A stretch of 45,973 nt of DNA, taken from assembly GCA_964471405.1 (NCBI GenBank), contig CAYYGH010000013.1, positions 1 through 45,973 on the forward strand. Direction: 5' to 3'. Of the stretch, positions 23,770 through 31,776 are shown piece by piece. This DNA is from J084 sp964471405. Lineage in GTDB: Bacteria > Pseudomonadota > Alphaproteobacteria > Sphingomonadales > Rhodothalassiaceae. The position numbers were made by a program, and so were the translations under genes. Position 1 is the stretch's first letter. Each line of letters opens with the position of its first letter. The notes under the pieces were generated by a model. The model saw only the letters and a program-made list of their open reading frames with translations, had not been told where the DNA came from and did no database searches.

Positions 23770-24699
23770 ATGTCTCTCTATTTTCCCATCGCCGAGATCG
23801 CCTTCAATATCTATCTCATTATCGCGCTGGGAGCGCTGGTGGGGCTGTTGTCCGGCATGTTCGGCGTGGGCGGCGGATTTCTGATCACGCCTTTGCTGAT
23901 GTTTCTTGGTGTGCCCGCACCGGTGGCCGTGGCGACAGGCGCCAATCTGATCACGGCCTCTTCGGTCTCCGGGGCATTGGCTCATGCCCGACGCGGCGGC
24001 ATCGACATCAAGATGGGCTGGATTCTCACGATCGGTGGCGGCATCGGCGCCGTTGTCGGTGCCTGGCTGTTCGGACTGCTGAAGAGCCTGGGGCAGCTCG
24101 ATGTCGTGATTGCGCTGACCTATGCCCTGTTGCTGGGAGTGGTGGGTGCCCTGATGCTGGTGGAATCTCTGCGCGCCCTGATCCGCCGGCATCGGGAAGG
24201 AGCGGATGCCCCGCCCAGAGCTCGTCGCCGGCGGCATGTGGGCTTGCGCTATGCCCTTCCCTTCAGGATGCGTTTTCGCGCTTCCCGGCTCTATATTTCG
24301 GCGCTGCTGCCCCTGGCGGTCGGTTTCGTGGTCGGTGTGCTGGCCGCCGTGATGGGTGTGGGCGGCGGCTTTCTCATGATTCCGGCGATGATCTACATCA
24401 TCGGCATGCCGGCCGCCGTCGTGGTGGGCACATCGCTGTTCCAGATCGTTTTCGTGACGGCCTTTGCGACGCTTTTGCATGCGACGCAGACCCAAAGCGT
24501 CGATATCCTGCTGTCTGCCGTCCTCGTTGTCGGCGCGGTAGCCGGTGCCCAGTACGGGGCACGGCTGGCCAGCCGGGTCGCGGGTGTCGAGTTCCGCGTG
24601 CTGCTGGCTCTCATGGTGCTGCTGGTGGCGATGCGCATGGCCTGGTCCCTGTTCGTTGCGCCCGCCACTCTCTACCGGATCGAATGGGGGCTGACATGA
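23770..24699 (+). CDS. TauE/SafE (TSUP) family permease
   Basis: 309 residues, eight predicted helices in two repeats. Each repeat carries the glycine-rich TSUP signature: LSGMFGVGGGFLITPLLMFLGVP (about 26-48) and LAAVMGVGGGFLMIPAMIYIIGMP (about 193-216). They are separated by a basic cytoplasmic loop (RRHREGADAPPRARRRRH). The family exports or imports sulfite, sulfoacetate and similar anions across the inner membrane; the exact substrate is not readable. Its TGA overlaps the ATG of the next gene (ATGA at 24696), so the pair is translationally coupled. Confidence 0.88.
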   Translation: MSLYFPIAEIAFNIYLIIALGALVGLLSGMFGVGGGFLITPLLMFLGVPAPVAVATGANLITASSVSGALAHARRGGIDIKMGWILTIGGGIGAVVGAWLFGLLKSLGQLDVVIALTYALLLGVVGALMLVESLRALIRRHREGADAPPRARRRRHVGLRYALPFRMRFRASRLYISALLPLAVGFVVGVLAAVMGVGGGFLMIPAMIYIIGMPAAVVVGTSLFQIVFVTAFATLLHATQTQSVDILLSAVLVVGAVAGAQYGARLASRVAGVEFRVLLALMVLLVAMRMAWSLFVAPATLYRIEWGLT

Positions 24700-25514
24700 T
24701 CGGCGGTCGGCTTGCATGGAGCGTGGTGGCGGCCTGCATCCTTGTGCTGGTGTCAGGCGGATCTGCCCGCGGATTGCCGCCCGCGCCGACCGAGGTTCCC
24801 CGGCATCGCATCATTCCCGATGCCAGCCATCGACTGGTGCGGCTGGGCTATGACTTCCGGGGCGAAGAGCTGGTGCTTTTCGGCGCCATTGCTCCACCGC
24901 TTGCGGCGCATGAAGCGGTGGACATCGTCATTGCCATCGAAGGACCGCGCCGGCCGGCGGTGCTCTGGCAAAAGCGCAGGCTTGCCGGTCTGTGGGTGGA
25001 CGAGCCGATGGCCCGTCTGACCGATTCGCCGGCCTTCTATGCCCTGCTTGCCAGCCGGCCTCTCTCGGAGATCGCGGCCGCGCCGGTTCTTGCCGCCCTT
25101 CATCTGCCGCCGGAGCGGATCGTCCTTCATCGCCTGGATGAGGAGGGCAGGTCGGTGCCGGCCGGGCCCGCTCTTGTGGCGGCCGCGGTCCAGGCCCTGG
25201 CGGCTCGCGGGCTTGTCGATACGCGGTTCGGCCCCGATGTCGTCGTCCTGCGGGAAGGAGCGCTCTGGCGCGCCAATCTGAGACTGCCGGCCAGCCTTGC
25301 AGAAGGGCAGTTCCGGGTGCGGATCCTCTTGTTCCGCAAAGGGGAGGCCATCAGCGAGGCCCGCATGACATTCGCCGCCCGCAAGACCGGCATTGAGCGG
25401 CTGGTGGCCCGCGCGGCACATCGCGCCCCGTTTTTCTACGGTCTGGCAGCGGTGCTGCTGTCTCTTCTCGCCGGCTGGCTTGCCAGTCAGATGAGCCGCA
25501 GGCGCAGCTTCTAG
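24696..25514 (+). CDS. TIGR02186-family (Alph_Pro_TM) membrane protein
   Basis: 272 residues. A signal peptide (about 1-25, ending GGSARG) is followed by a large periplasmic part (FRGEELVLFGAI, VDIVIAIEGPRRPAVLWQKRR, GLWVDEPMARLTDSPAFYALLASRPL) and one C-terminal helix (FYGLAAVLLSLLAGWLA) with a short basic tail. This arrangement and motif set match the alphaproteobacterial family TIGR02186/PF09608, whose function is unknown. The start overlaps the permease stop, so it is probably a partner of that permease. The start is fixed by the overlap and the signal peptide. Confidence 0.82.
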   Translation: MIGGRLAWSVVAACILVLVSGGSARGLPPAPTEVPRHRIIPDASHRLVRLGYDFRGEELVLFGAIAPPLAAHEAVDIVIAIEGPRRPAVLWQKRRLAGLWVDEPMARLTDSPAFYALLASRPLSEIAAAPVLAALHLPPERIVLHRLDEEGRSVPAGPALVAAAVQALAARGLVDTRFGPDVVVLREGALWRANLRLPASLAEGQFRVRILLFRKGEAISEARMTFAARKTGIERLVARAAHRAPFFYGLAAVLLSLLAGWLASQMSRRRSF

Positions 25515-25534
25515 GCCTTTGCCTGCGAATCCTT

Positions 25535-25632
25535 CGCCTGCCTGAAAGGAACGGGCCGGCTGCGGCCTCCCATGAGTCTTCCCATGAGTCTTGAAAGAGG
25601 CAGGCGGGCCCTGCGGGCGAAGGGGGCAGGGC
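25535..25632. terminator. Nested inverted repeats between convergent genes
   Basis: CGCCTGCCT at 25535-25543 pairs with AGGCAGGCG at 25598-25606, and GCCCTGC at 25608-25614 pairs with GCAGGGC at 25626-25632. The region separates the TIGR02186 gene (plus) from the TusA-like gene (minus), so bidirectional termination is plausible, but there is no T-run. Confidence 0.3.
25569..25592 (+). repeat. Tandem 12-nt direct repeat (two copies)
   Basis: CCCATGAGTCTT occurs twice back to back (25569-25580 and 25581-25592) in the loop of the inverted repeat at 25535-25606. Non-coding; it is probably a local duplication. Confidence 0.7.
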
Positions 25633-25704
25633 GGCGCCTTGCCGGGCCCGGTGCGCCTTCCTTCAGGCCGTCTTCACCTCCATCCCCGGATTGCCGGGAG
25701 GCCC

Positions 25705-25944
25705 TCACTCTGCGGCCATGATGGCCGGGGTGAGGGAAAGCTCGAAGGCATAATGGTCTCCATGATCTTCAGCACGCAGGAGCTGAAGCCCGGCCTGATG
25801 GCAGTAGGCCGGAATGTCTTCCACAAGATGCGGATCGTCACCGATCAGCCGGATGGCGTCACCCGGTTCAAGCATTCGCACCATCCGCCGCAGCTTCAAG
25901 ATGGGTTGCGGCCGCCGCAGGCCGCACAGGTCGAGACTGTGCAT
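25705..25944 (-). CDS. TusA/SirA-family protein lacking the sulfur-carrying cysteine
   Basis: 79 residues from ATG 25944 (GAGGAATCGTGGGA upstream), the usual TusA size. The fold matches: LDLCGLRRPQPILKLRRMV, LEPGDAIRLIGDDPHLVEDIPAYCHQAGLQLL. In TusA the motif GLxCPxP carries the cysteine that accepts persulfide sulfur. Here it reads GLRRPQP, so the residue is R11; a cysteine does occur four positions earlier (C7). Sulfur transfer by the normal route is therefore unlikely and the role is unknown; related YedF/YeeD-type proteins do keep the Cys. It is convergent with the TauE/SafE-TIGR02186 pair. The stretch 25945-26301 (about 357 nt) shows no other gene. Confidence 0.75.
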   Translation of the reverse strand: MHSLDLCGLRRPQPILKLRRMVRMLEPGDAIRLIGDDPHLVEDIPAYCHQAGLQLLRAEDHGDHYAFELSLTPAIMAAE

Positions 25945-26206
25945 TCCCACGATTCCTCGTTCGATCAATCCCTTAACGCTACGTGCGTCCTGGCCGGTTC
26001 GCCCGGAGCCGGGCGGATGGCCCCTTGCCGCCCGGACGGCCTTCATTCTGACGGCAAATTCTCAACAGGGGCTTAAAGGGTCCGGACAATTTCCGTCCGC
26101 AAACGGGGGGCAAGGGGGGCGTGATCCCGAAAAATGCAGGAGTGGGCCCATCCGCACGCCGGGTCAGGCCGCCCCAGCCCCCTCTCCGGCCGCAGGCGGC
26201 TGATCC

Positions 26207-26231
26207 GCCGGTCCGTCACCCCCGGACCGGC
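26207..26231 (-). terminator. Hairpin downstream of the glpD-DUF1028 pair
   Basis: GCCGGTCCG (26207-26215) and CGGACCGGC (26223-26231) form a perfect 9-bp stem with a 7-nt loop, about 70 nt past the DUF1028 stop. There is no T-run on either side, so termination would be non-canonical. GATCCGCCGGTC and CGTCACC within it resemble the dispersed palindromic repeats. Confidence 0.4.
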
Positions 26232-26301
26232 CCGTCATCTTGCGGACAGGAGGCTCGCAAGGGGCCGTCTCTTCACCCCATGCAGGGCAGGCGGGCAAGT
26301 C

Positions 26302-27381
26302 CTAGTTTTCCCTGCCTGCCGCGACGATTCGCGCAATCAGCTCCGGATCATCCGGCAGCAGGCCGGACTTGGGCAGCCGGGGCACCAGTTCCCGCCATTT
26401 GGGCCACATGCGGTATGCCTTGGCGAACAGCGGCAGAGCCTCTTCCAGGCGTCCGTTCGCCGCAAGTGTGGCCGCATGCCAGAAGACCATCTCGTGATTG
26501 TCGGGAGCCAGCGACTCGGCCCGCGCATAATGGGCAAGGGCGGCCGCCATGTCGCCGCGGGTCATCGCCGCATCGCCGGCATCCATTTCGCGATAGGCGC
26601 GCGCCAGGGTGAGCAGCCGTTCCAGCTCGCCCAGGGGGTCGGTGCTGTCCTCGACTCTCAGGTCGAAGATCCGCTCCGCCCATGGCGTGCCGGTGCGCCG
26701 GCCGGAGACGACGAGAAGCGCCGCCGACTGCTGGCCGCGAATGTCCCCGCCCTCGCCCTGGGCCGCTTTCAGCGCCGCCATGAGGCGGGATGCGAGGTCG
26801 CCTTCCGTCTCCCGATAGGCTCTGGCCATGGCTGCGCACACGCTCTCGCGCTCCATGAGATTGGCCTGGACCGAAAAGCCGTCACCCGTGATCTGACAGT
26901 GGGCGATGATGGCGTGCTCGCCCGTATGGACGGCAACATGCCCCTCGGAATCGACCATGGCGACCTGGCGGACATCGGGATGCGCATCGGTGGTCAGCAG
27001 GGCCTTGAGAGCCTGGGGTGCCGTCTTGCCGGCCTCCATCAGCTGAAGCCCGAGAGGGCCGTAGGAAGGCTCTACGAAACTCTGGGTGGCCACGGCACCC
27101 ACCCCGGCCTTTGCCCAGGCCACAATCGAGCCGACGGAAAACCAGTGAGACTGAACGGCCACGCCCAGTTCGCCCGTTTCGGGATCCCGGGCCACGATGG
27201 AGTAGGTGTGGGCCGGGCGGATGGCCTTGAGGCCGGCTGCCGCAGCAGGCGGGGATGGTCTGGCGGTCTGCCCGGCCGATCCGGCCGTGGCGCCCGCAGG
27301 CAGGAGAAACAGAGCTGCCAGCATGCACGCCATCAGCGGTTTGCGACATCCTGCTCCCGAAGCGGCATCACCAGTCCCCAT
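26302..27381 (-). CDS. Exported DUF1028 protein with TPR-like C-terminus
   Basis: 359 residues. Signal peptide near residues 15-34 (MACMLAALFLLPAGATAGS). The DUF1028 domain (about 58-265) begins AHTYSIVARDPETGELGVAVQSHWFSVGS and includes GAVATQSFVEPSYGPLGLQLM and VHTGEHAIIAHCQITGDGFSVQANLM; it has an Ntn-hydrolase-like look, but its activity is not established. Residues about 270-359 are helical TPR-type repeats (AALAHYARAESLAPDNHEMVFWHA, ALPLFAKAYRMWPKWREL). Start ATG 27381 has AAGGAGGAGG upstream. It lies 39 nt after glpD on the same strand; why it pairs with glycerol metabolism is unclear. Confidence 0.83.
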   Translation of the reverse strand: MGTGDAASGAGCRKPLMACMLAALFLLPAGATAGSAGQTARPSPPAAAAGLKAIRPAHTYSIVARDPETGELGVAVQSHWFSVGSIVAWAKAGVGAVATQSFVEPSYGPLGLQLMEAGKTAPQALKALLTTDAHPDVRQVAMVDSEGHVAVHTGEHAIIAHCQITGDGFSVQANLMERESVCAAMARAYRETEGDLASRLMAALKAAQGEGGDIRGQQSAALLVVSGRRTGTPWAERIFDLRVEDSTDPLGELERLLTLARAYREMDAGDAAMTRGDMAAALAHYARAESLAPDNHEMVFWHAATLAANGRLEEALPLFAKAYRMWPKWRELVPRLPKSGLLPDDPELIARIVAAGREN

Positions 27382-27420
27382 TTTTCCTCCTCCTTTTGTG
27401 CTTGTGATCAGCGGTCGCGA

Positions 27421-28968
27421 TCATGCCGGGGCGGACGCCTCCTGTGAAGAGGCTTGTGCCCGGCGGCTGGCGATGGCCTGTTCCAGCCGTTCACGTTCGG
27501 CCGGTGTGAAGGACAGGCCGAGCAGGCTGCGCCGCCACAGCACGTCATCCGCCGCCGTCACCCATTCCCGGCCGATCAGATGATCGAGCTCGCGTGCGGT
27601 CAGGCCATGGCCGAAATCGGCGCCGAGATCCGCGCGCGAAGAGACGCCGGCAAGGACTTCGCTGACCAGCCGGGTTCCATAGGCATGGGCCAGTCGCCAC
27701 CGCTCTTCCGGCGCAAGAAAGGGGAAGCGGTGGGCAAGCTCTTCCAGGAATGCCCGGAACCCTGAGGGGCCGGACAGACCTTCCCCGCCCGGCAATGGCG
27801 CATCGGCCGTCCAGGCCGGACCGATGCGGGGCAACCGTCCGGCCAGCTGATCGACGGCCTTTTCGGCAAGCGCCCGGAAGCTCGTCAGCTTGCCGCCATA
27901 GACCACCAGCAGGGCCGGGCCGGTCGGGTGCTCCGCCTCCAGGTCGAGCACGTAGTGACGGCTGGCAGCCGTCATCGAGCGCGCCTTGGGGTCATAAAGC
28001 GGACGAACGCCGGCGAAGGCATGGCGGATGTCCTCCTCGCCCGGCGGACGAGCGAAATGGCGCGCAAGAGCGGCAAGCAGATAGCTGATCTCCTCCGCAC
28101 GGGGCCGTGCCGTGCCGGGGTCGCCGGAAAAGGCCGTCTCGGTCGTGCCGACGAGGTGATGCCTCCTGCCGAAGGGCAGGACGAAGACGATGCGTCCGTC
28201 CGGCTGGGGCAGCAGAAATCCGTCATCCCCCGGGTAAAGCCGGGGCACGACGATGTGGCTGCCTTGCACAAGAGTGAGATGGCCGGATGCCCGCCGCGGG
28301 CTCACCGGAAAAATGCGGCGGTTGATCGCGTCCACCCAGGGGCCCGTGGCATTGACGAGTACCCGCGACGAGACGGTCTCCCTTCGTCCCTGTGATTCGA
28401 TCACGACATCCCAGCAGTCGGCACGCCGGTGCGCTTCCAGGAAACGGGTGTGCAGGCGAATCTCGGCCCCGTGCTCGGCCGCATCGCGCGCGATCAGGAC
28501 GACGAGCCGCGCATCATGGGTGGCGCCGTCCCAGTACGCGAACAGTCTCTTCGCAGGCTTTTTCAGGAAGGCGGCCGCCTCGGGTTCCCGCCGCAGCCGC
28601 CGGGAGGCGGGCAGGGGTTCGTGGGGCGCCAGATGGTCATAAAGGAAAAGGCCGGCCCGCAGCAGGAACGCAGGGGGACTGCCCCGTTCGCCCGCCGGCA
28701 GGAGAATGCGCTGTGGCCAGACGATATGGGGCGCATGGCACAGCAGTCGCCGCCGCTCGGCCAGCGCCTCGCGCACCAGGGAGAATTCGCCATAGCGCAG
28801 ATAGCGCAGACCACCATGAATGAGCTTCGAGCTGGCCGAGGATGTGGCGGTGGCGAGATCGCCTGCCTCGACAAGCAGGACGCGCAGGCCCCGCCCGGCC
28901 GCGTCCCGGGCGATCCCGGCACCGTTGACACCGCCGCCGATGACGACGAGGTCATAGGCCCTGCTCAT
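27421..28968 (-). CDS. glpD: Aerobic glycerol-3-phosphate dehydrogenase (FAD)
   Basis: 515 residues, matching GlpD. The flavoprotein oxidises sn-glycerol 3-phosphate to dihydroxyacetone phosphate at the inner membrane and passes electrons to quinone. The FAD Rossmann motif is GGGVNGAG (from residue 11), followed by the GlpD signature SSASSKLIHGGLRYL. LVNATGPWVDAI, VFVLPFGRRHHLVGTTE, FAGVRPLYDP and VYGGKLTSFRALAEKAVD are also present. The C-terminal domain (about 380-515) is helical. It is divergent from glpK; no glpF or glpR is seen in the window. A 10-nt tandem repeat (TTCGGTCACT twice, 28970-28989) abuts its start codon. Confidence 0.94.
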   Translation of the reverse strand: MSRAYDLVVIGGGVNGAGIARDAAGRGLRVLLVEAGDLATATSSASSKLIHGGLRYLRYGEFSLVREALAERRRLLCHAPHIVWPQRILLPAGERGSPPAFLLRAGLFLYDHLAPHEPLPASRRLRREPEAAAFLKKPAKRLFAYWDGATHDARLVVLIARDAAEHGAEIRLHTRFLEAHRRADCWDVVIESQGRRETVSSRVLVNATGPWVDAINRRIFPVSPRRASGHLTLVQGSHIVVPRLYPGDDGFLLPQPDGRIVFVLPFGRRHHLVGTTETAFSGDPGTARPRAEEISYLLAALARHFARPPGEEDIRHAFAGVRPLYDPKARSMTAASRHYVLDLEAEHPTGPALLVVYGGKLTSFRALAEKAVDQLAGRLPRIGPAWTADAPLPGGEGLSGPSGFRAFLEELAHRFPFLAPEERWRLAHAYGTRLVSEVLAGVSSRADLGADFGHGLTARELDHLIGREWVTAADDVLWRRSLLGLSFTPAERERLEQAIASRRAQASSQEASAPA

Positions 28969-28969
28969 C

Positions 28970-28989
28970 TTCGGTCACTTTCGGTCACT
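28970..28989. repeat. Tandem 10-nt repeat in the glpD leader
   Basis: TTCGGTCACT appears twice head to tail immediately before the glpD start (AGTGACCGAA in the mRNA sense). It covers the ribosome-binding position, where no ordinary Shine-Dalgarno is present, so it could affect translation or be an operator half-site pair. Confidence 0.55.
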
Positions 28990-29182
28990 GCCATGCGTGT
29001 GTTCCGCCCGTTCAGGATCGGATGCGCGAGGGGAAAAGGGAAGGCTCTTTCCGGGAAGGTGCAGGTTTTCCGGCCACGCTTGTCATCCGCCCCCTCCTTT
29101 CCGGTATCCCGGTCTTTCCTGATCGCCCGCAGGCTAGGGCCGCCGACCGGAGATGGCAAGAGGCGCAGGGGATGCGCGCGCC

Positions 29183-29212
29183 TTGTCAGGCCGTCCCCCC
29201 AGCGGCTAGAGG
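29183..29212 (+). promoter_or_regulatory. Putative glpK promoter
   Basis: TTGTCA (29183-29188), an 18-base spacer and TAGAGG (29207-29212) resemble -35 and -10 boxes, about 73 bases before the glpK GTG. It lies in the 316-nt divergent glpD-glpK spacer, which holds no other gene that I can support. Confidence 0.35.
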
Positions 29213-29284
29213 AACGGCATGCGGGAAGCTGCCCCCTCCAAAGCACGGAGCATCGGGGCGGCAAGGGGAGAAGGGAGTGCGACC

Positions 29285-30808
29285 GTGATCGACGATCTGC
29301 CGAAAGCGGAAGAGGAAATCGGTTTTCTCGTTATCGATCAGGGCACGACATCTACACGCGCCATCGTCTTCGATGGGCTGGGCCGGCCGCGCCAGGTGGC
29401 GCAGGAGGAATTCCCGCAGCATTTTCCCCGGCCCGGCTGGGTGGAGCACGATCCCGAGGAAATCTGGCAGAGTGTCCTGTCAACGGCGCGCGCGGCGTTC
29501 GAGAAGGCGGAACAGGAAGAAGGGCTGGACGTTCTGGCGCTGGCCATCACCAATCAGCGCGAGACCACGGTCATCTGGGACCGCGAGACCGGTGAGCCGA
29601 TCGCAAACGCCATCGTCTGGCAGGATCGCCGCACCGCCGACCACTGTGCCGCGCTCAAGGAAGAGGGGCGGGAAGCGGATGTCCAGCGTCGCACCGGCCT
29701 TCTTCTCGATCCCTATTTCAGCGCCACGAAGATTGCCTGGCTGCTGGACAATGTGCCGCATGCGCGCGAACGGGCCGAACGGGGCGAACTCGCCTTCGGC
29801 ACGATCGACAGCTTCCTGCTCTGGCGGCTGACGGGGGGAAGCCTGCATGCGACCGATGTCACCAACGCCTCGCGCACGCTGTTGTTCAACCTGGTCCGCC
29901 GTCGCTGGGACGAGGAAATGTGCCGGCTCTTCGGCGTTCCACAGGCGATCCTGCCGGCGGTGCGGGCAAGTGATGCGGACTTCGGGCTGACGGCCGAAGG
30001 GATTCTGCCCCGCCCCCTGCCGATCCGGGGTATCGCCGGCGACCAGCAGGCGGCCCTGATCGGCCAGGGCTGTTTTGCGGCCGGACGCGGCAAGATCACC
30101 TTCGGCACCGGGGCCTTTGCCCTCGTGCATACGGGAGCGGCACCGACCCGCTCACGCCACCGTCTGCTCAGCACCATCGCCTATGAGATCGGCGATCGTG
30201 TGGCCTATGCTCTGGAGGGGGCGGTGTTCAACGCCGGCACGGTCGTCAAATGGCTGCGTGACGAGCTGGGGCTGATTTCCGAGGCAGCCGAAACCGACGG
30301 ACTGGCCCGCAGCGTGCCGAGCAGCGAGGGCGCCTATTTCGTGCCGGCCTTTACCGGCCTGGGGGCGCCCCACTGGGATCCGGAGGCACGCGGCGTTCTG
30401 TGCGGACTGACACGTGGAGTCGGCCGGGCGCATGTGGTGCGTGCGGCTCTGGAAGGTGTGGGGCATCAGGTGGCCGACCTGCTGGAGGCGATGCGGGCCG
30501 ATGGCGTGCGTCTGGCCGAGCTGCGGGTTGATGGCGGCATGGCGGCCAATGACTGGCTGATGAGCTTCGTCGCGGATCTTGCCGGCGTACGGGTGCTGAG
30601 GGCCGACGTCCAGGAGACGACGGCCCTGGGGGCGGCCTTTCTGGCGGGTCTGTCTCTTGGGGTCTACCATGCTCCGGAAGAGATCGCAGCCCGGCTTGAG
30701 CCGGAACGCGAGTTCGTGCCCACCATGACGGCCACCATCCGCCAGTATTTGCGCCGGGGCTGGCGCGAGGCGGTCGCACGGGCTCGGTTGCGCCTGGAGG
30801 AGACGTGA
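29285..30808 (+). CDS. glpK: Glycerol kinase
   Basis: 507 residues from GTG 29285, with AAGGGAG seven bases upstream; an ATG at 29219 in frame lacks such a site. The enzyme phosphorylates glycerol with ATP in the cytoplasm, giving the substrate of GlpD. It is a FGGY-family kinase: FLVIDQGTTSTRAIVFD phosphate loop near the N-terminus, ITNQRETTVIWDRETG, AIVWQDRRT, YFSATKIAWLLDN, GIAGDQQAALIGQGCF, ITFGTGAF and ELRVDGGMAANDWLMSFVADL. The length is close to the E. coli protein (about 502). It is divergent from glpD, and together they form a glycerol-to-dihydroxyacetone-phosphate route. Confidence 0.95.
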   Translation: MIDDLPKAEEEIGFLVIDQGTTSTRAIVFDGLGRPRQVAQEEFPQHFPRPGWVEHDPEEIWQSVLSTARAAFEKAEQEEGLDVLALAITNQRETTVIWDRETGEPIANAIVWQDRRTADHCAALKEEGREADVQRRTGLLLDPYFSATKIAWLLDNVPHARERAERGELAFGTIDSFLLWRLTGGSLHATDVTNASRTLLFNLVRRRWDEEMCRLFGVPQAILPAVRASDADFGLTAEGILPRPLPIRGIAGDQQAALIGQGCFAAGRGKITFGTGAFALVHTGAAPTRSRHRLLSTIAYEIGDRVAYALEGAVFNAGTVVKWLRDELGLISEAAETDGLARSVPSSEGAYFVPAFTGLGAPHWDPEARGVLCGLTRGVGRAHVVRAALEGVGHQVADLLEAMRADGVRLAELRVDGGMAANDWLMSFVADLAGVRVLRADVQETTALGAAFLAGLSLGVYHAPEEIAARLEPEREFVPTMTATIRQYLRRGWREAVARARLRLEET

Positions 30809-30814
30809 TTGCCC

Positions 30815-30847
30815 CTGCTCCCGGTTGATGGCCGGGAAACGGAGCAG
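30815..30847 (+). terminator. Possible hairpin after glpK
   Basis: CTGCTCC (30815-30821) pairs with GGAGCAG (30841-30847); an alternative inner stem is CCCGG/CCGGG (30820-30824 and 30832-30836). It starts seven bases past the glpK stop. There is no T-run, so strength is doubtful. Confidence 0.3.
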
Positions 30848-30967
30848 GCGGGCGCGATGCCGGGGCCTCTTGGCAGCTTCGGCCTTGCGGAGTAAAAGGC
30901 GAGCCGATGGTCGCCCGTGGCGGACAGGCGCGCTGGCGACGGGGTTTCCGGATACACGAGGAAAGCG

Positions 30968-31717
30968 ATGGCCGGTCATTCACAGTTCAAGAACATCATG
31001 CACAGAAAGAGCGCGCAGGACAAAAAGCGCGCCAAGCTCTTCAACAAGCTCGCTCGCGAGATCCAGGTGGCGGCCAAGATGGGGTCACCGGATCCGGCTG
31101 CCAATCCGCGGTTGCGCACGGCGATTGCCAATGCGCGGGCGGCTTCCATGCCGAAGGACCGGATCGAGCGTGCCATCGCCTCTTCCCAAAAGAGCGATGC
31201 AGCCAATTACGAGGAGGTGCGTTATGAAGGCTTCGGCCCGGGTGGAACTGCGCTCATCGTTGAGGCCTTGACCGACAATCGCAATCGCACGGCTTCCGAA
31301 GTGCGGGCGATCTTCTCGAAGAATGGCGGCAATATGGGTGAGACGGGCTGTGCGAGCTTCATGTTCGAGCGGGTGGGCCTGATCGTCTATCCGGCCGATG
31401 TTGCCGATCCTGACACCGTCTTCGAGGCCGCCGTGGAAGCCGGAGCCGATGACGTGGAATCCGACAGCCATGCCCACGAGATCACCTGCGCGCCGGAGAT
31501 GCTGGCCCAGGTTGCGAAGGCTCTGGAGGACACGCTGGGCGCCCCGCAGTCGGCGAAGCTTGCCTGGAAGGCGAAGGACCAGATCGCCGTCAGCCTGGAG
31601 GACGCCCAGAAGCTGATGCGTCTGATCAGCGCGCTTGAGGACAATGACGATGTCCAGGAGGTCTTCGGCAACTACGAGATCTCCGAGGAGGTGATGGCGG
31701 CGCTGGAGGCGGCCTGA
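30968..31717 (+). CDS. yebC: YebC/PmpR-family regulatory/translation protein
   Basis: 249 residues starting MAGHSQFKNIMHRKSAQDKK, the hallmark N-terminus of YebC. Further motifs are AREIQVAAKMG, RLRTAIANARAASMPKDRIERAI, EGFGPGGTALIVEALTDNRNRT and FSKNGGNMGETGC. The family was described as a DNA-binding regulator and more recently linked to relief of ribosome stalling; either role is cytoplasmic. GAGGAAAGC precedes the ATG at 30968. It heads the ruv-tol block and lies 59 nt before ruvC, the common arrangement in alphaproteobacteria. Confidence 0.94.
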   Translation: MAGHSQFKNIMHRKSAQDKKRAKLFNKLAREIQVAAKMGSPDPAANPRLRTAIANARAASMPKDRIERAIASSQKSDAANYEEVRYEGFGPGGTALIVEALTDNRNRTASEVRAIFSKNGGNMGETGCASFMFERVGLIVYPADVADPDTVFEAAVEAGADDVESDSHAHEITCAPEMLAQVAKALEDTLGAPQSAKLAWKAKDQIAVSLEDAQKLMRLISALEDNDDVQEVFGNYEISEEVMAALEAA

Positions 31718-31776
31718 GCCGCCCGGCGGCTGCGGCAGGCGGCGCGCCTGCTCCCGTGAACAAGAGGCATTCGCGC

